From Paenibacillus sp. 481 (GTDB lineage Bacteria; Bacillota; Bacilli; Paenibacillales; Paenibacillaceae), in contig NZ_CP075175.1 of the NCBI RefSeq assembly GCF_021223605.1, positions 3,303,501 to 3,367,500 on the forward strand: a stretch of 64,000 nt of DNA. Direction: 5' to 3'. Both the position numbers and the translations under genes were made by a program. This document shows positions 25,908 to 35,081 of the stretch, piece by piece. Position 1 is the first letter of the stretch. The number at the start of each line of letters is the position of its first letter. The notes under the pieces are model-generated. The model was not told the DNA's origin. It saw only the letters and a program-made list of their open reading frames with translations, and searched no databases.

Positions 25908-26262
25908 TAAAGGCCTTTAGCCTTTAGTGCATGAATGCTCTAAGCTTTGTAACCCATTCAGGGTAACAATAGATTAGCTTTCCACAATTGTAAATATGAA
26001 AGGCCTCTTGGACTGTTCCGAGAGGCCTTTTTTGCGCAAAAAATCGGTTCAGTTATTGTTCAGAAACATCGATTATGATATCTGATGAATGATTTGGTGT
26101 TGTACCCATCTTAACCGTCATAGACTAGCATGTACCAGCTAGGTAGAAGACAGAAGATAGTCCAATGTGTTATTTTATGATGAAAAGGAGGTTGATGATT
26201 GTAGGAGCTGTGTGTAGTTGCAACAAGTAATAAGAATATAAGGAGAAAGGAGTGCCAACGGA
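25908..26262. other. Intergenic region between groEL and the surface protein gene
   Basis: Holds the groEL terminator (25999-26036) and, at 26183-26230, a strong AAAAGGAGG site followed by an 11-codon mini-ORF (ATG 26195, stop 26228). Otherwise nothing recognisable; no clear promoter was identified. Confidence 0.5.
25999..26036 (+). terminator. groESL terminator
   Basis: AAAGGCCTCT at 25999-26008 pairs with AGAGGCCTTT at 26021-26030, then TTT. Confidence 0.92.
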
Positions 26263-29200
26263 ATGACGCGATTGATGAGGCCGTATGCCGCTGTATGGGC
26301 GCTGATGCTGCTGTTGAATACCTTGCTTCTCCCAGTTACCGCAATGGCTAACCCAGCCAGTACGAGTAACAGTACGAGCGGTGTTCAGATCCAATTAAGT
26401 AGTAACGAAGCTACTGTGCTCACTGGAAAAACGTTTACGTACACGATCGATTATAGTCTCGCCAGTACGACGGGTCATTTTTCGAACGCCAAAGTGGTGT
26501 TGCCATTGCCAAGTGGAATCGTATTTGATCGTACGATTGATTCTGTTCACGCTGTAGGTAAGCTTGAGAAGCTTAATGGCGTTGATACGATCACGTTTAC
26601 GTTCAAAGATCCGACTGCGTCTGGTGCGACAGGAAAGCTGCAAGTCAATGCCCATTTCCCCAACCTCACTACACCAGATGGGACATCTGCCACTACTAAA
26701 GCTACCTTCCAGCATAATCAGGGATCGGTTATCGTTGAATCTAACCCTGTGACCATCACGAGCAAAGCATCCGCAGTGTGGAAGTTGCAAAAAGAGCAGG
26801 CTGTTCCTGTCCAATATGTAAAACCGCTGCCCGGCAGTCAAGTACAGTACAAAATTGTATTTGACGATACGAAAGACTTAAAAGAATACGGCAATTTGAA
26901 CATTCAGAATGTCGTCATTACAGATACTCTTCCAGATGCAGCTACCTTCGTTTCATCCAACCCTGCGCCTACTACCAAGACGAACAACGACAAAGTGTTG
27001 AATTGGCGAGCGGATGCAGATGGTCATTTTCCAAAAGAAATTTACGTCACGGTGTCCTATCCGAAAAATGTCCTTGATTTGATCAACAAAGATCCAGACA
27101 AATACCCAGATAAAAAAGTAACGAATCGCGTGCAAGTATCCTATCTGCCTGTAGGTTCATCTAAGCCTAGTGTGGTTTCGGCAGAAGCTTCACATGGCTT
27201 TGTGAATGTTCCAGAGGGGGGCATCTGGATTTACAAAGGCGTGGATCAGAATGAGAAGGAGCTTTCAACCGGTCAAGAAATTACCTATTATATTGGTGGT
27301 ATAGGTAATTCGGCCAACGTGGAGCTGAAAGATGCTAAGGTGACAGATTTGACACCTAAAGGCTTGCAATTGAAATCGTTCAAGACGCCTAAATTCGTCG
27401 GTATTTCTTTTTACAAAGTGCAATACACCACCACAACAAATCCTCAAAATGATAGTGACTGGATTGATTGGGCTATATTAAACCCGAGTGTAGTGCATCC
27501 TTTCAATGCTACTGCGAACATGAAGGGAATTCGACTCGTATTTGGTGATGTGCCCGTGCATTTCCGCCAAGTAGAATCCTTGCAAATCCGCTATGAACTT
27601 ACTGCGGAATATAAGGATTTGGAACACCCTTACGCCTTCGGGAAATACCAACCTGGTCCTGATGGGAAGTATGAATGCGTAAAGGATCCAAATGGCGGTG
27701 TGAAGCCTAAATGCCATTTTCCTGAAATAGATGAGCATCACGGTCTTCCTAAGAACGAGGAGAGCCCTCCTGATCGGAAGCAAATCGTCAACTACGTTGT
27801 TGCCACACACAAAAAAGCAATCAACCCGAACGATACAGAAGAGTTCGTATCGAGAGTGAAAGTTCTTGCGGTCGACAAGCTTCCAATTATTACGGTTGAT
27901 AAGCAAGCTAGCGGTTCCTCCTTCAAGCCTGGCGACAAGGTCACGTATACGATTAGCGTGAAGAACGCGACGCGGGGCAACGTGAATTTTGACAACCCGA
28001 TTGTGACGGATTTATTGCCCCAAGAGCTTGAGTTTGTTGCGGATTCTTGGAAAGTGGCGAGTAGTAGTGGGCAGATTCCACCTCAGCCTTTTGTTCAAAA
28101 AGGAACTCCCGACAAGCAAGGACGTGTTCCGATAACTTGGACTTGGAGCAACGAGAACGATAACGCCTGGACGCTTAAAAAGGGTGAAACGCTAAACCTA
28201 ACCTTCGATGCCAAAGTGTTCAATGGAGCCTTGACGGGCGCCATTCAAAACGAGGTTGAAGTGACCTCGGCTACGCACAAATACTTAAATAACTTCCATA
28301 ACTTTAAAAATCAGCGTTACAAGGCTGGAAAATGGTACGTGTACAACAGCGCGGACATTTATGTGAATTCCTCTGCGAATTTGGAGTCGATTAAATGGGT
28401 GCAGGGAGATTTGGACAACGGAAAATGGACCAAGTATCCCGACACTGGAAATGTCACGCCTGGTGGAGAAATCAAGTATAAGCTGGAAGTGACCAACAAA
28501 GGCACAACCAATGTGAAGAACGTGCTCATTGTGGACGCACTTCCTCGAATTGGTGATCGGGGCGTCATTGACACTTCGCCACGTGACAGTAAATGGAGTC
28601 CTGTCCTCACGGATAAAGTGACTACACCTGCTGATGTGACTGTTTTCTACAGCACAGATGACACGGTCACGATGACTACAGGAACGTGGACGAAGGAGCC
28701 TCCACAAGATTTAGCCAAAGTTCGGGCACTCAAATTTGTGTTTGCAGATTCCCTTGTATTGGCGCCACAGCAATCGAGAGAACTGACATGGACAATGCGG
28801 GCACCAATAGGTGCGCCGACGGGCCCAGAGCAAATTGCTTGGAACTCATTTGGGTATACGGCTACATCTGTAGGTAGCAGCACGCCACTGCTTCCAGCAG
28901 AGCCACTCAAAGTCGGAATCAAGATCATGGAGAACCCGAAGGCGGAGATCGGTAATTACGTCTCATTCGATGAGAATGGAAATGGGCTTCAAGATGAAGA
29001 TCCGAAACACGGCTTTAATGGCATACGTGTGAGCCTCCATCAAGCAAGTGATGGTACGCTGCTGAAAAGCACGTTGACCGGAAACGATCACAAAGGAAAT
29101 CCGGGCTACTATTTATTTACACCGCTTGATGCTGGCGACTACTACGTCAAGTTCACCTTGCCAGACGGCTACACCTTTACGAATAAAGGTGTAGGAACTG

Positions 29201-30645
29201 ATCGAGCCAAGGATTCTAACGCGAATTCCGATGGTCAGACGGACGTCATTAAGTTGAACACAGGTGAGAAAAGACATGACATCGATGCGGGTCTCATCAA
29301 GAAAGGCAACCCTCCTGTTAAAGGGAAGGGACAGATTGGGAAATATGTCTGGATCGATTCGAACGGCAACGGAGTTCAAGATCATAATGAAGCGGGTCTA
29401 AACAACGTAACCGTACAGTTGTTCGACGAGAAGGATCAGAAGTTGACGACTACGGTGACACGCTCCGTGTACTACAGTGCGGTAACCAATTCCGTCTATG
29501 ACCCTTCTGTAACGGGTTCTGTGTATGATACGAGCGTGACGGATTATGTGTATTCGTCAGGCTACTATCTGTTCCACAACCAAGATTACGGTTCGTATAA
29601 AGTTCGGTTCATTGTACCGACGGGCTACGAATTTACGAAGCAGAACCAAGGTCATGACCGCGTGCGCGATTCAAACGCCGATTCGCAGGGCTGGACGAAC
29701 ATCGTTACGATAAATCAAACGCAGCCAAATGATTTAACGGTCGATGCTGGACTCATCCTTAAAAAAGATGGAGGTCCGGACCCGAAGCCTGTAAAAGGTG
29801 CGCTTGGGAAGTACGTTTGGATCGATGAAAATAAAAACGGCATTCAGGATGACGGTGATACAGGTCTGAATGGCGTTACAGTCGAGTTGTACGATAACAG
29901 CAACAACTTGTTGAAATCATCCGTAACGAAAGCTGTATATTACAATTCGGTCACGAATACGGTCTATGATCACTCCGTAACTGGGGCTGTGTACCAAGCA
30001 GGCTATTATTTGTTTGATAACCTTGAAGCGGGCAAGTACAAGGTAAAGTTTAAGCTTACTCCTGAGCTGCAGCAAAAGTACGAGTTCACGAAAAAGGGCG
30101 CCGGAAATGATCGCGTACGTGACTCGGACGTTGATGTTAGTGGGTGGGCAGACGTTATTTCGCTCGCGCAAGGTCAACAGTACTTGGTCGTTGATGCGGG
30201 GTTAGTTCGTAAAACGACTACACCTGGTACGAATCCAGGCACAGGATCTGGTGACTCTGGAGGGTCTGGTGGTTCGGGTGGAACGTTTACGCCGAGCAAA
30301 CCTGAGCCTAAAAAGCCTAGCCAGCCTGAGGTTCCTAAACAGCCAACTAAGCCTGAGAAGCCTAGTGAGCCATTGAAACCGAACCCTAAACCTAATCCTG
30401 ATCCGAAAGATAAGAAACCAGGTGATGGTAAAAAAGGTACGACAGATGGGGCGAAAAATAAGGACAAAAAAGATAAGACCAAGAACAAAAATTCAGATAC
30501 AGATACGGCTTCGAAGCAAAAATCGAAACAACCAACGACGTTGCCGTTAACGGGTGAAGAGGCGCCAATTGCACCTGTTGTGGGCATCGTTCTCTGCGTC
30601 TTTGCGATTGGGATGTGGCTTACACGTAAGAAGTTGTTCATGTAA
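26263..30645 (+). CDS. LPxTG cell-wall-anchored surface protein with SdrD-type B repeats
   Basis: A 1460-residue protein. N-terminal signal peptide (about 1-30); several conserved-repeat (DUF11-like, isopeptide-type) beta domains with ITYTISVKN-like and VTDLLPQEL-like strands (about 35-880); three SdrD/Cna-B-like domains (about 890-1015, 1022-1165, 1180-1315) each with a Y-V-x-(F/I)-D-x-N-x-N-G-x-Q-D calcium-loop motif; a Pro/Lys/Glu wall-spanning linker; then LPLTGEE, a membrane helix and a basic tail (LTRKKLFM). Sortase should couple it to peptidoglycan, making an adhesin or structural surface protein. B domains 2 and 3 carry inserted nonapeptide repeats (29464-29544 and 29932-29985). No sortase gene lies in the window. 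AAAGGAGTG precedes the ATG. Confidence 0.92.
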   Translation: MTRLMRPYAAVWALMLLLNTLLLPVTAMANPASTSNSTSGVQIQLSSNEATVLTGKTFTYTIDYSLASTTGHFSNAKVVLPLPSGIVFDRTIDSVHAVGKLEKLNGVDTITFTFKDPTASGATGKLQVNAHFPNLTTPDGTSATTKATFQHNQGSVIVESNPVTITSKASAVWKLQKEQAVPVQYVKPLPGSQVQYKIVFDDTKDLKEYGNLNIQNVVITDTLPDAATFVSSNPAPTTKTNNDKVLNWRADADGHFPKEIYVTVSYPKNVLDLINKDPDKYPDKKVTNRVQVSYLPVGSSKPSVVSAEASHGFVNVPEGGIWIYKGVDQNEKELSTGQEITYYIGGIGNSANVELKDAKVTDLTPKGLQLKSFKTPKFVGISFYKVQYTTTTNPQNDSDWIDWAILNPSVVHPFNATANMKGIRLVFGDVPVHFRQVESLQIRYELTAEYKDLEHPYAFGKYQPGPDGKYECVKDPNGGVKPKCHFPEIDEHHGLPKNEESPPDRKQIVNYVVATHKKAINPNDTEEFVSRVKVLAVDKLPIITVDKQASGSSFKPGDKVTYTISVKNATRGNVNFDNPIVTDLLPQELEFVADSWKVASSSGQIPPQPFVQKGTPDKQGRVPITWTWSNENDNAWTLKKGETLNLTFDAKVFNGALTGAIQNEVEVTSATHKYLNNFHNFKNQRYKAGKWYVYNSADIYVNSSANLESIKWVQGDLDNGKWTKYPDTGNVTPGGEIKYKLEVTNKGTTNVKNVLIVDALPRIGDRGVIDTSPRDSKWSPVLTDKVTTPADVTVFYSTDDTVTMTTGTWTKEPPQDLAKVRALKFVFADSLVLAPQQSRELTWTMRAPIGAPTGPEQIAWNSFGYTATSVGSSTPLLPAEPLKVGIKIMENPKAEIGNYVSFDENGNGLQDEDPKHGFNGIRVSLHQASDGTLLKSTLTGNDHKGNPGYYLFTPLDAGDYYVKFTLPDGYTFTNKGVGTDRAKDSNANSDGQTDVIKLNTGEKRHDIDAGLIKKGNPPVKGKGQIGKYVWIDSNGNGVQDHNEAGLNNVTVQLFDEKDQKLTTTVTRSVYYSAVTNSVYDPSVTGSVYDTSVTDYVYSSGYYLFHNQDYGSYKVRFIVPTGYEFTKQNQGHDRVRDSNADSQGWTNIVTINQTQPNDLTVDAGLILKKDGGPDPKPVKGALGKYVWIDENKNGIQDDGDTGLNGVTVELYDNSNNLLKSSVTKAVYYNSVTNTVYDHSVTGAVYQAGYYLFDNLEAGKYKVKFKLTPELQQKYEFTKKGAGNDRVRDSDVDVSGWADVISLAQGQQYLVVDAGLVRKTTTPGTNPGTGSGDSGGSGGSGGTFTPSKPEPKKPSQPEVPKQPTKPEKPSEPLKPNPKPNPDPKDKKPGDGKKGTTDGAKNKDKKDKTKNKNSDTDTASKQKSKQPTTLPLTGEEAPIAPVVGIVLCVFAIGMWLTRKKLFM

Positions 30646-30668
30646 CGCTAAGTTGTAAGTGAAGCAAA

Positions 30669-30711
30669 AACCGTCAGGGAGGCTTGCGGTTCTCCCTGAC
30701 GGTTCTTTTTT
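30669..30711 (+). terminator. Surface protein gene terminator
   Basis: AACCGTCAGGGAG (30669-30681) pairs perfectly with CTCCCTGACGGTT (30692-30704), followed by CTTTTTT. Confidence 0.93.
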
Positions 30712-30839
30712 GCATAATTAAGCTTGTATAAGTCCATATTAGTTCATAACTGGCATGAAGCAACGCAAACCCTTCATCACTCAAGTACTGCAAGACTTAA
30801 GGACTGCATGACTCAAGGATTGTACCACTCAAGTTCAGC

Positions 30840-30947
30840 TTACCCTTGTTCGTAGAGCTCTTTAAACGATTTTATTTTGCCATGAGGATGTGGTGTCTGT
30901 TTACGGATTTTGTCTGCATTTTCTCGACGACGCTTCTGTACACTCAT
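30840..30947 (-). CDS. Small basic peptide of 35 residues, unknown
   Basis: ATG at 30947 with GAAGGGAG about 10 bp upstream. The peptide is rich in Lys/Arg (QKRRRENADKIRKQ) and ends SFKELYEQG. The frame extends upstream to 31049 without a better start. I do not recognise it. Evidence is a ribosome site plus a plausible composition; it may be spurious. Confidence 0.35.
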   Translation of the reverse strand: MSVQKRRRENADKIRKQTPHPHGKIKSFKELYEQG

Positions 30948-31112
30948 GATTAAGCAGCTCCCTTCGTTGCTTCTTGCAATTCCAAGCCGATGGAGTGCAT
31001 CGGAATGTGGTCTTAATATGGTCTTTCCTTCGTGCTCGTATCCCCGCAAATGTTTGCCGTGAAAAGAGATAGTTGTTCGGATCGAATTACATCGTTATTA
31101 CAAGGTCGTTCA

Positions 31113-31820
31113 TTACATGTTGGTTGCGAACAGAGCCCCGTATACAATGCACGCTTGTGCGGCAACATAAGTTATCCATATCCATAGTCGATGGTTAGGG
31201 ACACGACGTTGTCCAATGTCGGTATAACCGATTATTAAATCGGAGAGGACAAATAACACACCACCAATAGCTGGCAGCCACCAGAGGCCGTCTAGAGCCC
31301 ACCACATCGCAAATGCAAATACTGCTGTACCTGCAACCCATAAACCGTACAAATAAGACCCGATATTTAGTATGCGTGGCTGGCGATCGTTGCGAACCCA
31401 CTTGGTCCACCCAATCGTATGAACAATTAGCGCAATAAAGGTGGCAATCAGGAAGCCTGTATTCCAAATGGTTCCGCCAAATTGTGTGGCCATATTGGCA
31501 AAGCCGATCATATAAAATACGTGACCGATACCGAATGTCAGCATGCCGCCAATGAGCCAATTGCGCCACGGCAATAGCTGAGCCATAGATAAGTCCCCGA
31601 CAAACGAGAACAACATACCGATAGCGATCCAGAGCGAGTAGGCTGGAACAACTTCCAGTACGTACAGTGCAGCGGCAGCTGTTACTAGCGAAATGCTAAG
31701 CAGCATACTTTCAGCGAGCGGAAAACGGCGTTCACCCGACACACAGGGCTTAGCTCCCCATAGGGCACTTGCTAACAGCCCGAGCTGGACAGCTGCGATA
31801 ATACCAATAACCCACAACAT
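31113..31820 (-). CDS. YhhN/TMEM86-family membrane protein (lysoplasmalogenase-like)
   Basis: A 235-residue protein with seven to eight membrane helices. The family motifs are visible: FSFVGDLSMA in the third helix, a GHVFYMIGF segment and LFVLSDLIIG, whose acidic residues form the proposed active site. Characterised members hydrolyse lysoplasmalogen vinyl ethers; bacterial substrates are often unknown. AAGGGGAT precedes the ATG. It is transcribed away from the downstream hydrolase gene. Confidence 0.85.
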   Translation of the reverse strand: MLWVIGIIAAVQLGLLASALWGAKPCVSGERRFPLAESMLLSISLVTAAAALYVLEVVPAYSLWIAIGMLFSFVGDLSMAQLLPWRNWLIGGMLTFGIGHVFYMIGFANMATQFGGTIWNTGFLIATFIALIVHTIGWTKWVRNDRQPRILNIGSYLYGLWVAGTAVFAFAMWWALDGLWWLPAIGGVLFVLSDLIIGYTDIGQRRVPNHRLWIWITYVAAQACIVYGALFATNM

Positions 31821-32101
31821 TCGATCAAATCCCCTTTTTTAAAAAAGTAGGTTAGGCGTTCTTGCTCCCTTGCATCGCAAGTTACTCCTTGCTAAATACC
31901 ATATAATTACGATATACGCTACATTCACAGTATAGCAATAAATGATTTGACACTGGTAAATTTTAAATGTTATTATTAATTAGACATTTATCTAACAGTT
32001 GAATTATAGCCTGATGTTAACGATTACCTCGATTGAATGTTCACTTGGTTTTGTTTATTTTTTGTTACTAGACACATCTGTATAAGGGGAGTGCATAGAC
32101 A

Positions 32102-33814
32102 ATGAAAAGTACAGCTTGGAAATGGATGTTGGCTTCATGTATTGCGCTTAGCAGTACGGTACCATTTGCGCCAGAGGCGTGGGCTATGGACAATAAACGG
32201 GCAGTAGAAGCTCGCGATGACGAAGTACTAACAAAGCTTGTTCCTTTGCGTCAAGCTGCAGCAACAATTGGGGCTCAAGTGCAATGGGACAATAGCAAGC
32301 AGACAGCAACCGTTACATACGGTGAACGCGTATGGACGATTGTACTAAACAAGACAGAATCGAGTGTAAATGGTGAACAATTAGTGCTAGCGAAGCCAGC
32401 GCAATTAAGTAAGAAACATAACGGCGAACTTACGGTGCCTTGGAATGCTATTCAGCAAGCGTTAGGGGTATCAGGCCAGTGGGTTGACGGGGCTTATATT
32501 GCTGGGACAAATGATTGGTCGGCGCGTGCGACGCAATTTTTGGGTCAGTGGATAAAGGCTGGTAAGCAGCCGCAAGGCGCTGAATTAGCTAAGCTGCACG
32601 AGTATATGACGCCCGAGCTTAAGCAAGTAGTGACAGCTCAGACTCTGACAGGGGAAGGCATGTCATTTCAATATTTCGGTACACCGGAGAAGATAGTTTC
32701 TGTCAAAGTGAGCAATAATGGGGTCCATCATACCGTTTCGGCTGTATATTTGACCGATAAAAAAATGCCACTTTATTTCGATGTTAAATTATCTTCGAAT
32801 GGTTTAGTTAATGATTACATTGGGCTACCCATGACTTCACAAGGCTATAAGGCACCAGCATACGATGATGCTTCTGCCTACAAAGAGGAGTCTATTGTAG
32901 TAGGTGAAGGTCAATTTAAGTTGCCAGGTACACTGACGCTGCCGACGACGAAGGTTGAAGGTGGATATCCTGTTGTCGTGTTAGTACACGGCTCTGGTAT
33001 GCATGACCAAGATTCGACTATAGGTGCGAATAAGCCATTCCGTGATCTGGCTGTTGGTTTAGCTAAGCAAGGTGTAGCATCGATCCGCTACAACAAGCGG
33101 AATCTGGAATATCCGCATCAAATCGCAGGAATTCCGAAGCTTACGGTCAAACAGGAGTCTATCGATGATGCGTTGTTAGCTGTAGCAGGAGCACAGCAGG
33201 ATAAGCGCTTGAATAGTAAGCGAGTTTTTGTTCTTGGTCACAGCCAAGGAGGTATGATTATGCCTCGTATTATTGAGCAAGACAAGGACAAGGCGATTGC
33301 TGGTGCTATTCTTGCGGCCGCACCTTCTGGCGCGTTGGAGGATATTGCGTTAAGACAATTTGAAGATCATTTGGCGCGTTCTAAAAGTGAAGGACGTCCA
33401 GCGGAAGTGATTGCTCGTCAAGAAATGATGGTTGCATCGGCGAAGAAGCTTATTGCTATCCTTGATGATAAGCAGTATTCAGCGGACAATTACCCAGCTG
33501 ATTTCCCATTGCCGCCAGCCTCTTGGTGGTTCGACATCGCGAACAACGATGGGCCAGAGCGAGCGAAGAATCAGCAAGTGCCGCTCTTTATTTTTAACGG
33601 CGAGAATGACTTTCAAGTTGATCTGAAGCAATATGAGGGCTGGAAAAAAGGCTTGGCATCGCGCAAGGACGTTACTTTTAAGCAGTATCCGAAGTTAAAT
33701 CATGTGTTTGCGTCTTACGATAAGCCGTCTACTACCGATGAGTATATGCTTCCAGGCAACGTTCCGCTGCAATTAAGTGAGGATATAGGGGCTTGGATCA
33801 AGGTGCAAAAGTAA
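32102..33814 (+). CDS. Secreted alpha/beta hydrolase with copper-amine-oxidase-like N-terminal domain
   Basis: A 570-residue protein. A signal peptide (about 1-28) is followed by a copper amine oxidase N-domain-like module (about 40-135; PLRQAAATIGAQVQWD, then VPWNAIQQALG), a DUF3887-like region (about 140-240) and an alpha/beta hydrolase domain (about 275-570). The oxyanion/HG motif is VLVHGSGMHDQD, the nucleophile elbow GHSQGG, the probable acid in NGENDFQVD and the catalytic His in LNHVF. This is probably an extracytoplasmic esterase or peptidase of the S9-like group; substrate unknown. GGGGAGTGC precedes the ATG; a terminator follows at 33991. Confidence 0.85.
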   Translation: MKSTAWKWMLASCIALSSTVPFAPEAWAMDNKRAVEARDDEVLTKLVPLRQAAATIGAQVQWDNSKQTATVTYGERVWTIVLNKTESSVNGEQLVLAKPAQLSKKHNGELTVPWNAIQQALGVSGQWVDGAYIAGTNDWSARATQFLGQWIKAGKQPQGAELAKLHEYMTPELKQVVTAQTLTGEGMSFQYFGTPEKIVSVKVSNNGVHHTVSAVYLTDKKMPLYFDVKLSSNGLVNDYIGLPMTSQGYKAPAYDDASAYKEESIVVGEGQFKLPGTLTLPTTKVEGGYPVVVLVHGSGMHDQDSTIGANKPFRDLAVGLAKQGVASIRYNKRNLEYPHQIAGIPKLTVKQESIDDALLAVAGAQQDKRLNSKRVFVLGHSQGGMIMPRIIEQDKDKAIAGAILAAAPSGALEDIALRQFEDHLARSKSEGRPAEVIARQEMMVASAKKLIAILDDKQYSADNYPADFPLPPASWWFDIANNDGPERAKNQQVPLFIFNGENDFQVDLKQYEGWKKGLASRKDVTFKQYPKLNHVFASYDKPSTTDEYMLPGNVPLQLSEDIGAWIKVQK

Positions 33815-33840
33815 ATATAGAGGAATGGCATCGGCTGAAA

Positions 33841-33939
33841 GACCGACAAGACCTGAAAGACCTGCGATACCTGTAAGGCTTACAACACCTGTGATACCTG
33901 TAAGTCCTGTAAGGCTTACAACACCTGCTATACCTGTAA
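33841..33939 (+). repeat. 9-bp minisatellite (11 units)
   Basis: Eleven consecutive 9-bp units with consensus TACCTGTAA; variant units include GACCTGAAA, GGCTTACAA and CACCTGTGA. A higher-order repeat is visible: TACCTGTAA, GGCTTACAA and CACCTG(T/C)(G/T)A recur in order. It lies just after the hydrolase stop codon and its frame on either strand is low-complexity, so it is not treated as coding. Confidence 0.75.
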
Positions 33940-33951
33940 AAGGAATGTACG

Positions 33952-33981
33952 AGGATACCTGCATTGAATGCGGGTATTCTT
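33952..33981. other. Hairpin, first copy of a duplicated structure
   Basis: AGGATACCTGCAT against ATGCGGGTATTCT around a short loop. A nearly identical hairpin is at 34878-34906. Confidence 0.5.
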
Positions 33982-33990
33982 CAGATTGCC

Positions 33991-34035
33991 GAGAAACCCC
34001 TGTCTTTTTCTCAAGACTTGGGTTTCTCATTTTTT
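33991..34035 (+). terminator. Terminator downstream of the hydrolase gene
   Basis: GAGAAACCC (33991-33999) pairs with GGGTTTCTC (34020-34028), followed by ATTTTTT. Confidence 0.8.
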
Positions 34036-34063
34036 ACAGATACAGAAGCGAAAAGAAAGGTGA

Positions 34064-34510
34064 TTACCCCTGTTTCTCTAGGCGATCCAAGTGGATCGCT
34101 ATCTTTTTCATATTGTGCACGGCTGCCGTCATCAAGGCTTGTTCCTTGACGTTATGCAATCCGCGCAAACGGCAATAACGAAACCCACGGAGCTCTTTCG
34201 CATCCGCGAAGCTTCGCTCAATCGTTTCTTTTCGTTTGCTGTACAATCCTTATCCTGACTTACTGAATCGGTTGTTCGCATTTATCTTGATGTGAGTGGA
34301 ATCCGAAATCAGAACACGCCCTCCGGCCATCCGGTGTTGAATGGATTGCAGGACGCCCATTGTCTGCACAGTGCAAAGGCCGAACCTTCTTATCTATAAA
34401 CGAGAAGTCTATATATTTATCCACTTTACGGAGCAATAATCCCGACGACCCAAATCCTCAATAGAGACGAATTCGTAAGATTGTTGTCTTTCCCGATTGG
34501 AACGTAGCAT
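34064..34510 (-). pseudogene. IS1182-family transposase remnant
   Basis: Reading from ATG 34510 on the minus strand, MLRSNRERQQSYEFVSIEDL is the typical IS1182 start. A frameshift follows, then VDKYIDFSFIDKKVRPLHCADNGRP in another frame, then SDSTHIKINANNRF from the middle of the protein, and at 34246-34064 the C-terminal [20 protein letters not shown] region. Large internal parts are missing, since intact transposases are about 450-500 residues. No terminal inverted repeats were identified. Confidence 0.82.
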
Positions 34511-34574
34511 AATCGAACACAATCCGTGCTTAACGGTTGCCATAGTGGTTATTTCGCCAGATTTACCTCGTTTT

Positions 34575-34716
34575 GATTTCTAACGGTTATAGGCGAGCTT
34601 ATTTCTCCAGTTTCATTCAAGATCCGTCTGTTTTCATCGTAATAAGCGCCATCATGACCGTTAAATATTGAATGGGTTCATATTCGCAGAAATAACAACT
34701 GTGGCGACCGTTAGGA
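34575..34716. repeat. Palindromic dispersed repeat, copy 2
   Basis: Same architecture as 17491-17631: TAACGGTTAT...AGCTTATTT (34581-34604), AATAAGCGCC...GACCGTTA (to 34663), AATAAC...GCGACCGTTAG (to about 34714). Arms are highly conserved while spacers have diverged. Confidence 0.7.
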
Positions 34717-34877
34717 GAGGAGGCATAGTGAATCAGCTAACCATCAACGGTTAGGGCATAAGGATTCAACTGACTACCAATCGAAAAGTGCGAAGCTGCT
34801 TGCCGTTATCTCAATGAAGAGAAACCTTCGTCTTAACAAACAGAGGTTTCTCGACAAGCTGGAGAGTATCTGCATCG

Positions 34878-34911
34878 AGGATACCTGCGTTGAACGCGGG
34901 TATCCTTTTTC
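34878..34911 (+). terminator. Hairpin with T-tract, second copy of the duplicated structure
   Basis: AGGATACC-T-GCGT and ACGC-G-GGTATCCT form a strong stem followed by TTTTT. No intact gene ends just upstream, so it may be a relic of the copy at 33952-33981, or serve an unseen transcript. Confidence 0.55.
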
Positions 34912-35081
34912 CGTTATGCGTAAACGTATTGCTGTACGATGCCCTTGTCCTTAATTAGGGACATCCAGAGCTAGTCTGCATAAATGGCCAAGTTACCACA
35001 TAGACATGTTATCAGTTGATGAGGTGTTAATGAGAAGTGTTAACCGAATCGAACAATTTTACATGTCAAGGGGATGATCTC

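Noticed and set aside
30174-30641. A 155-codon frame antisense to the wall-spanning region of the surface protein
   Set aside because: It mirrors the Pro/Lys/Gly-rich linker; no start signals or family resemblance.
33825-34178. Open frames on both strands through the 9-bp minisatellite
   Set aside because: A 9-bp repeat is automatically open in several frames; the translations are low-complexity and lack ribosome sites.
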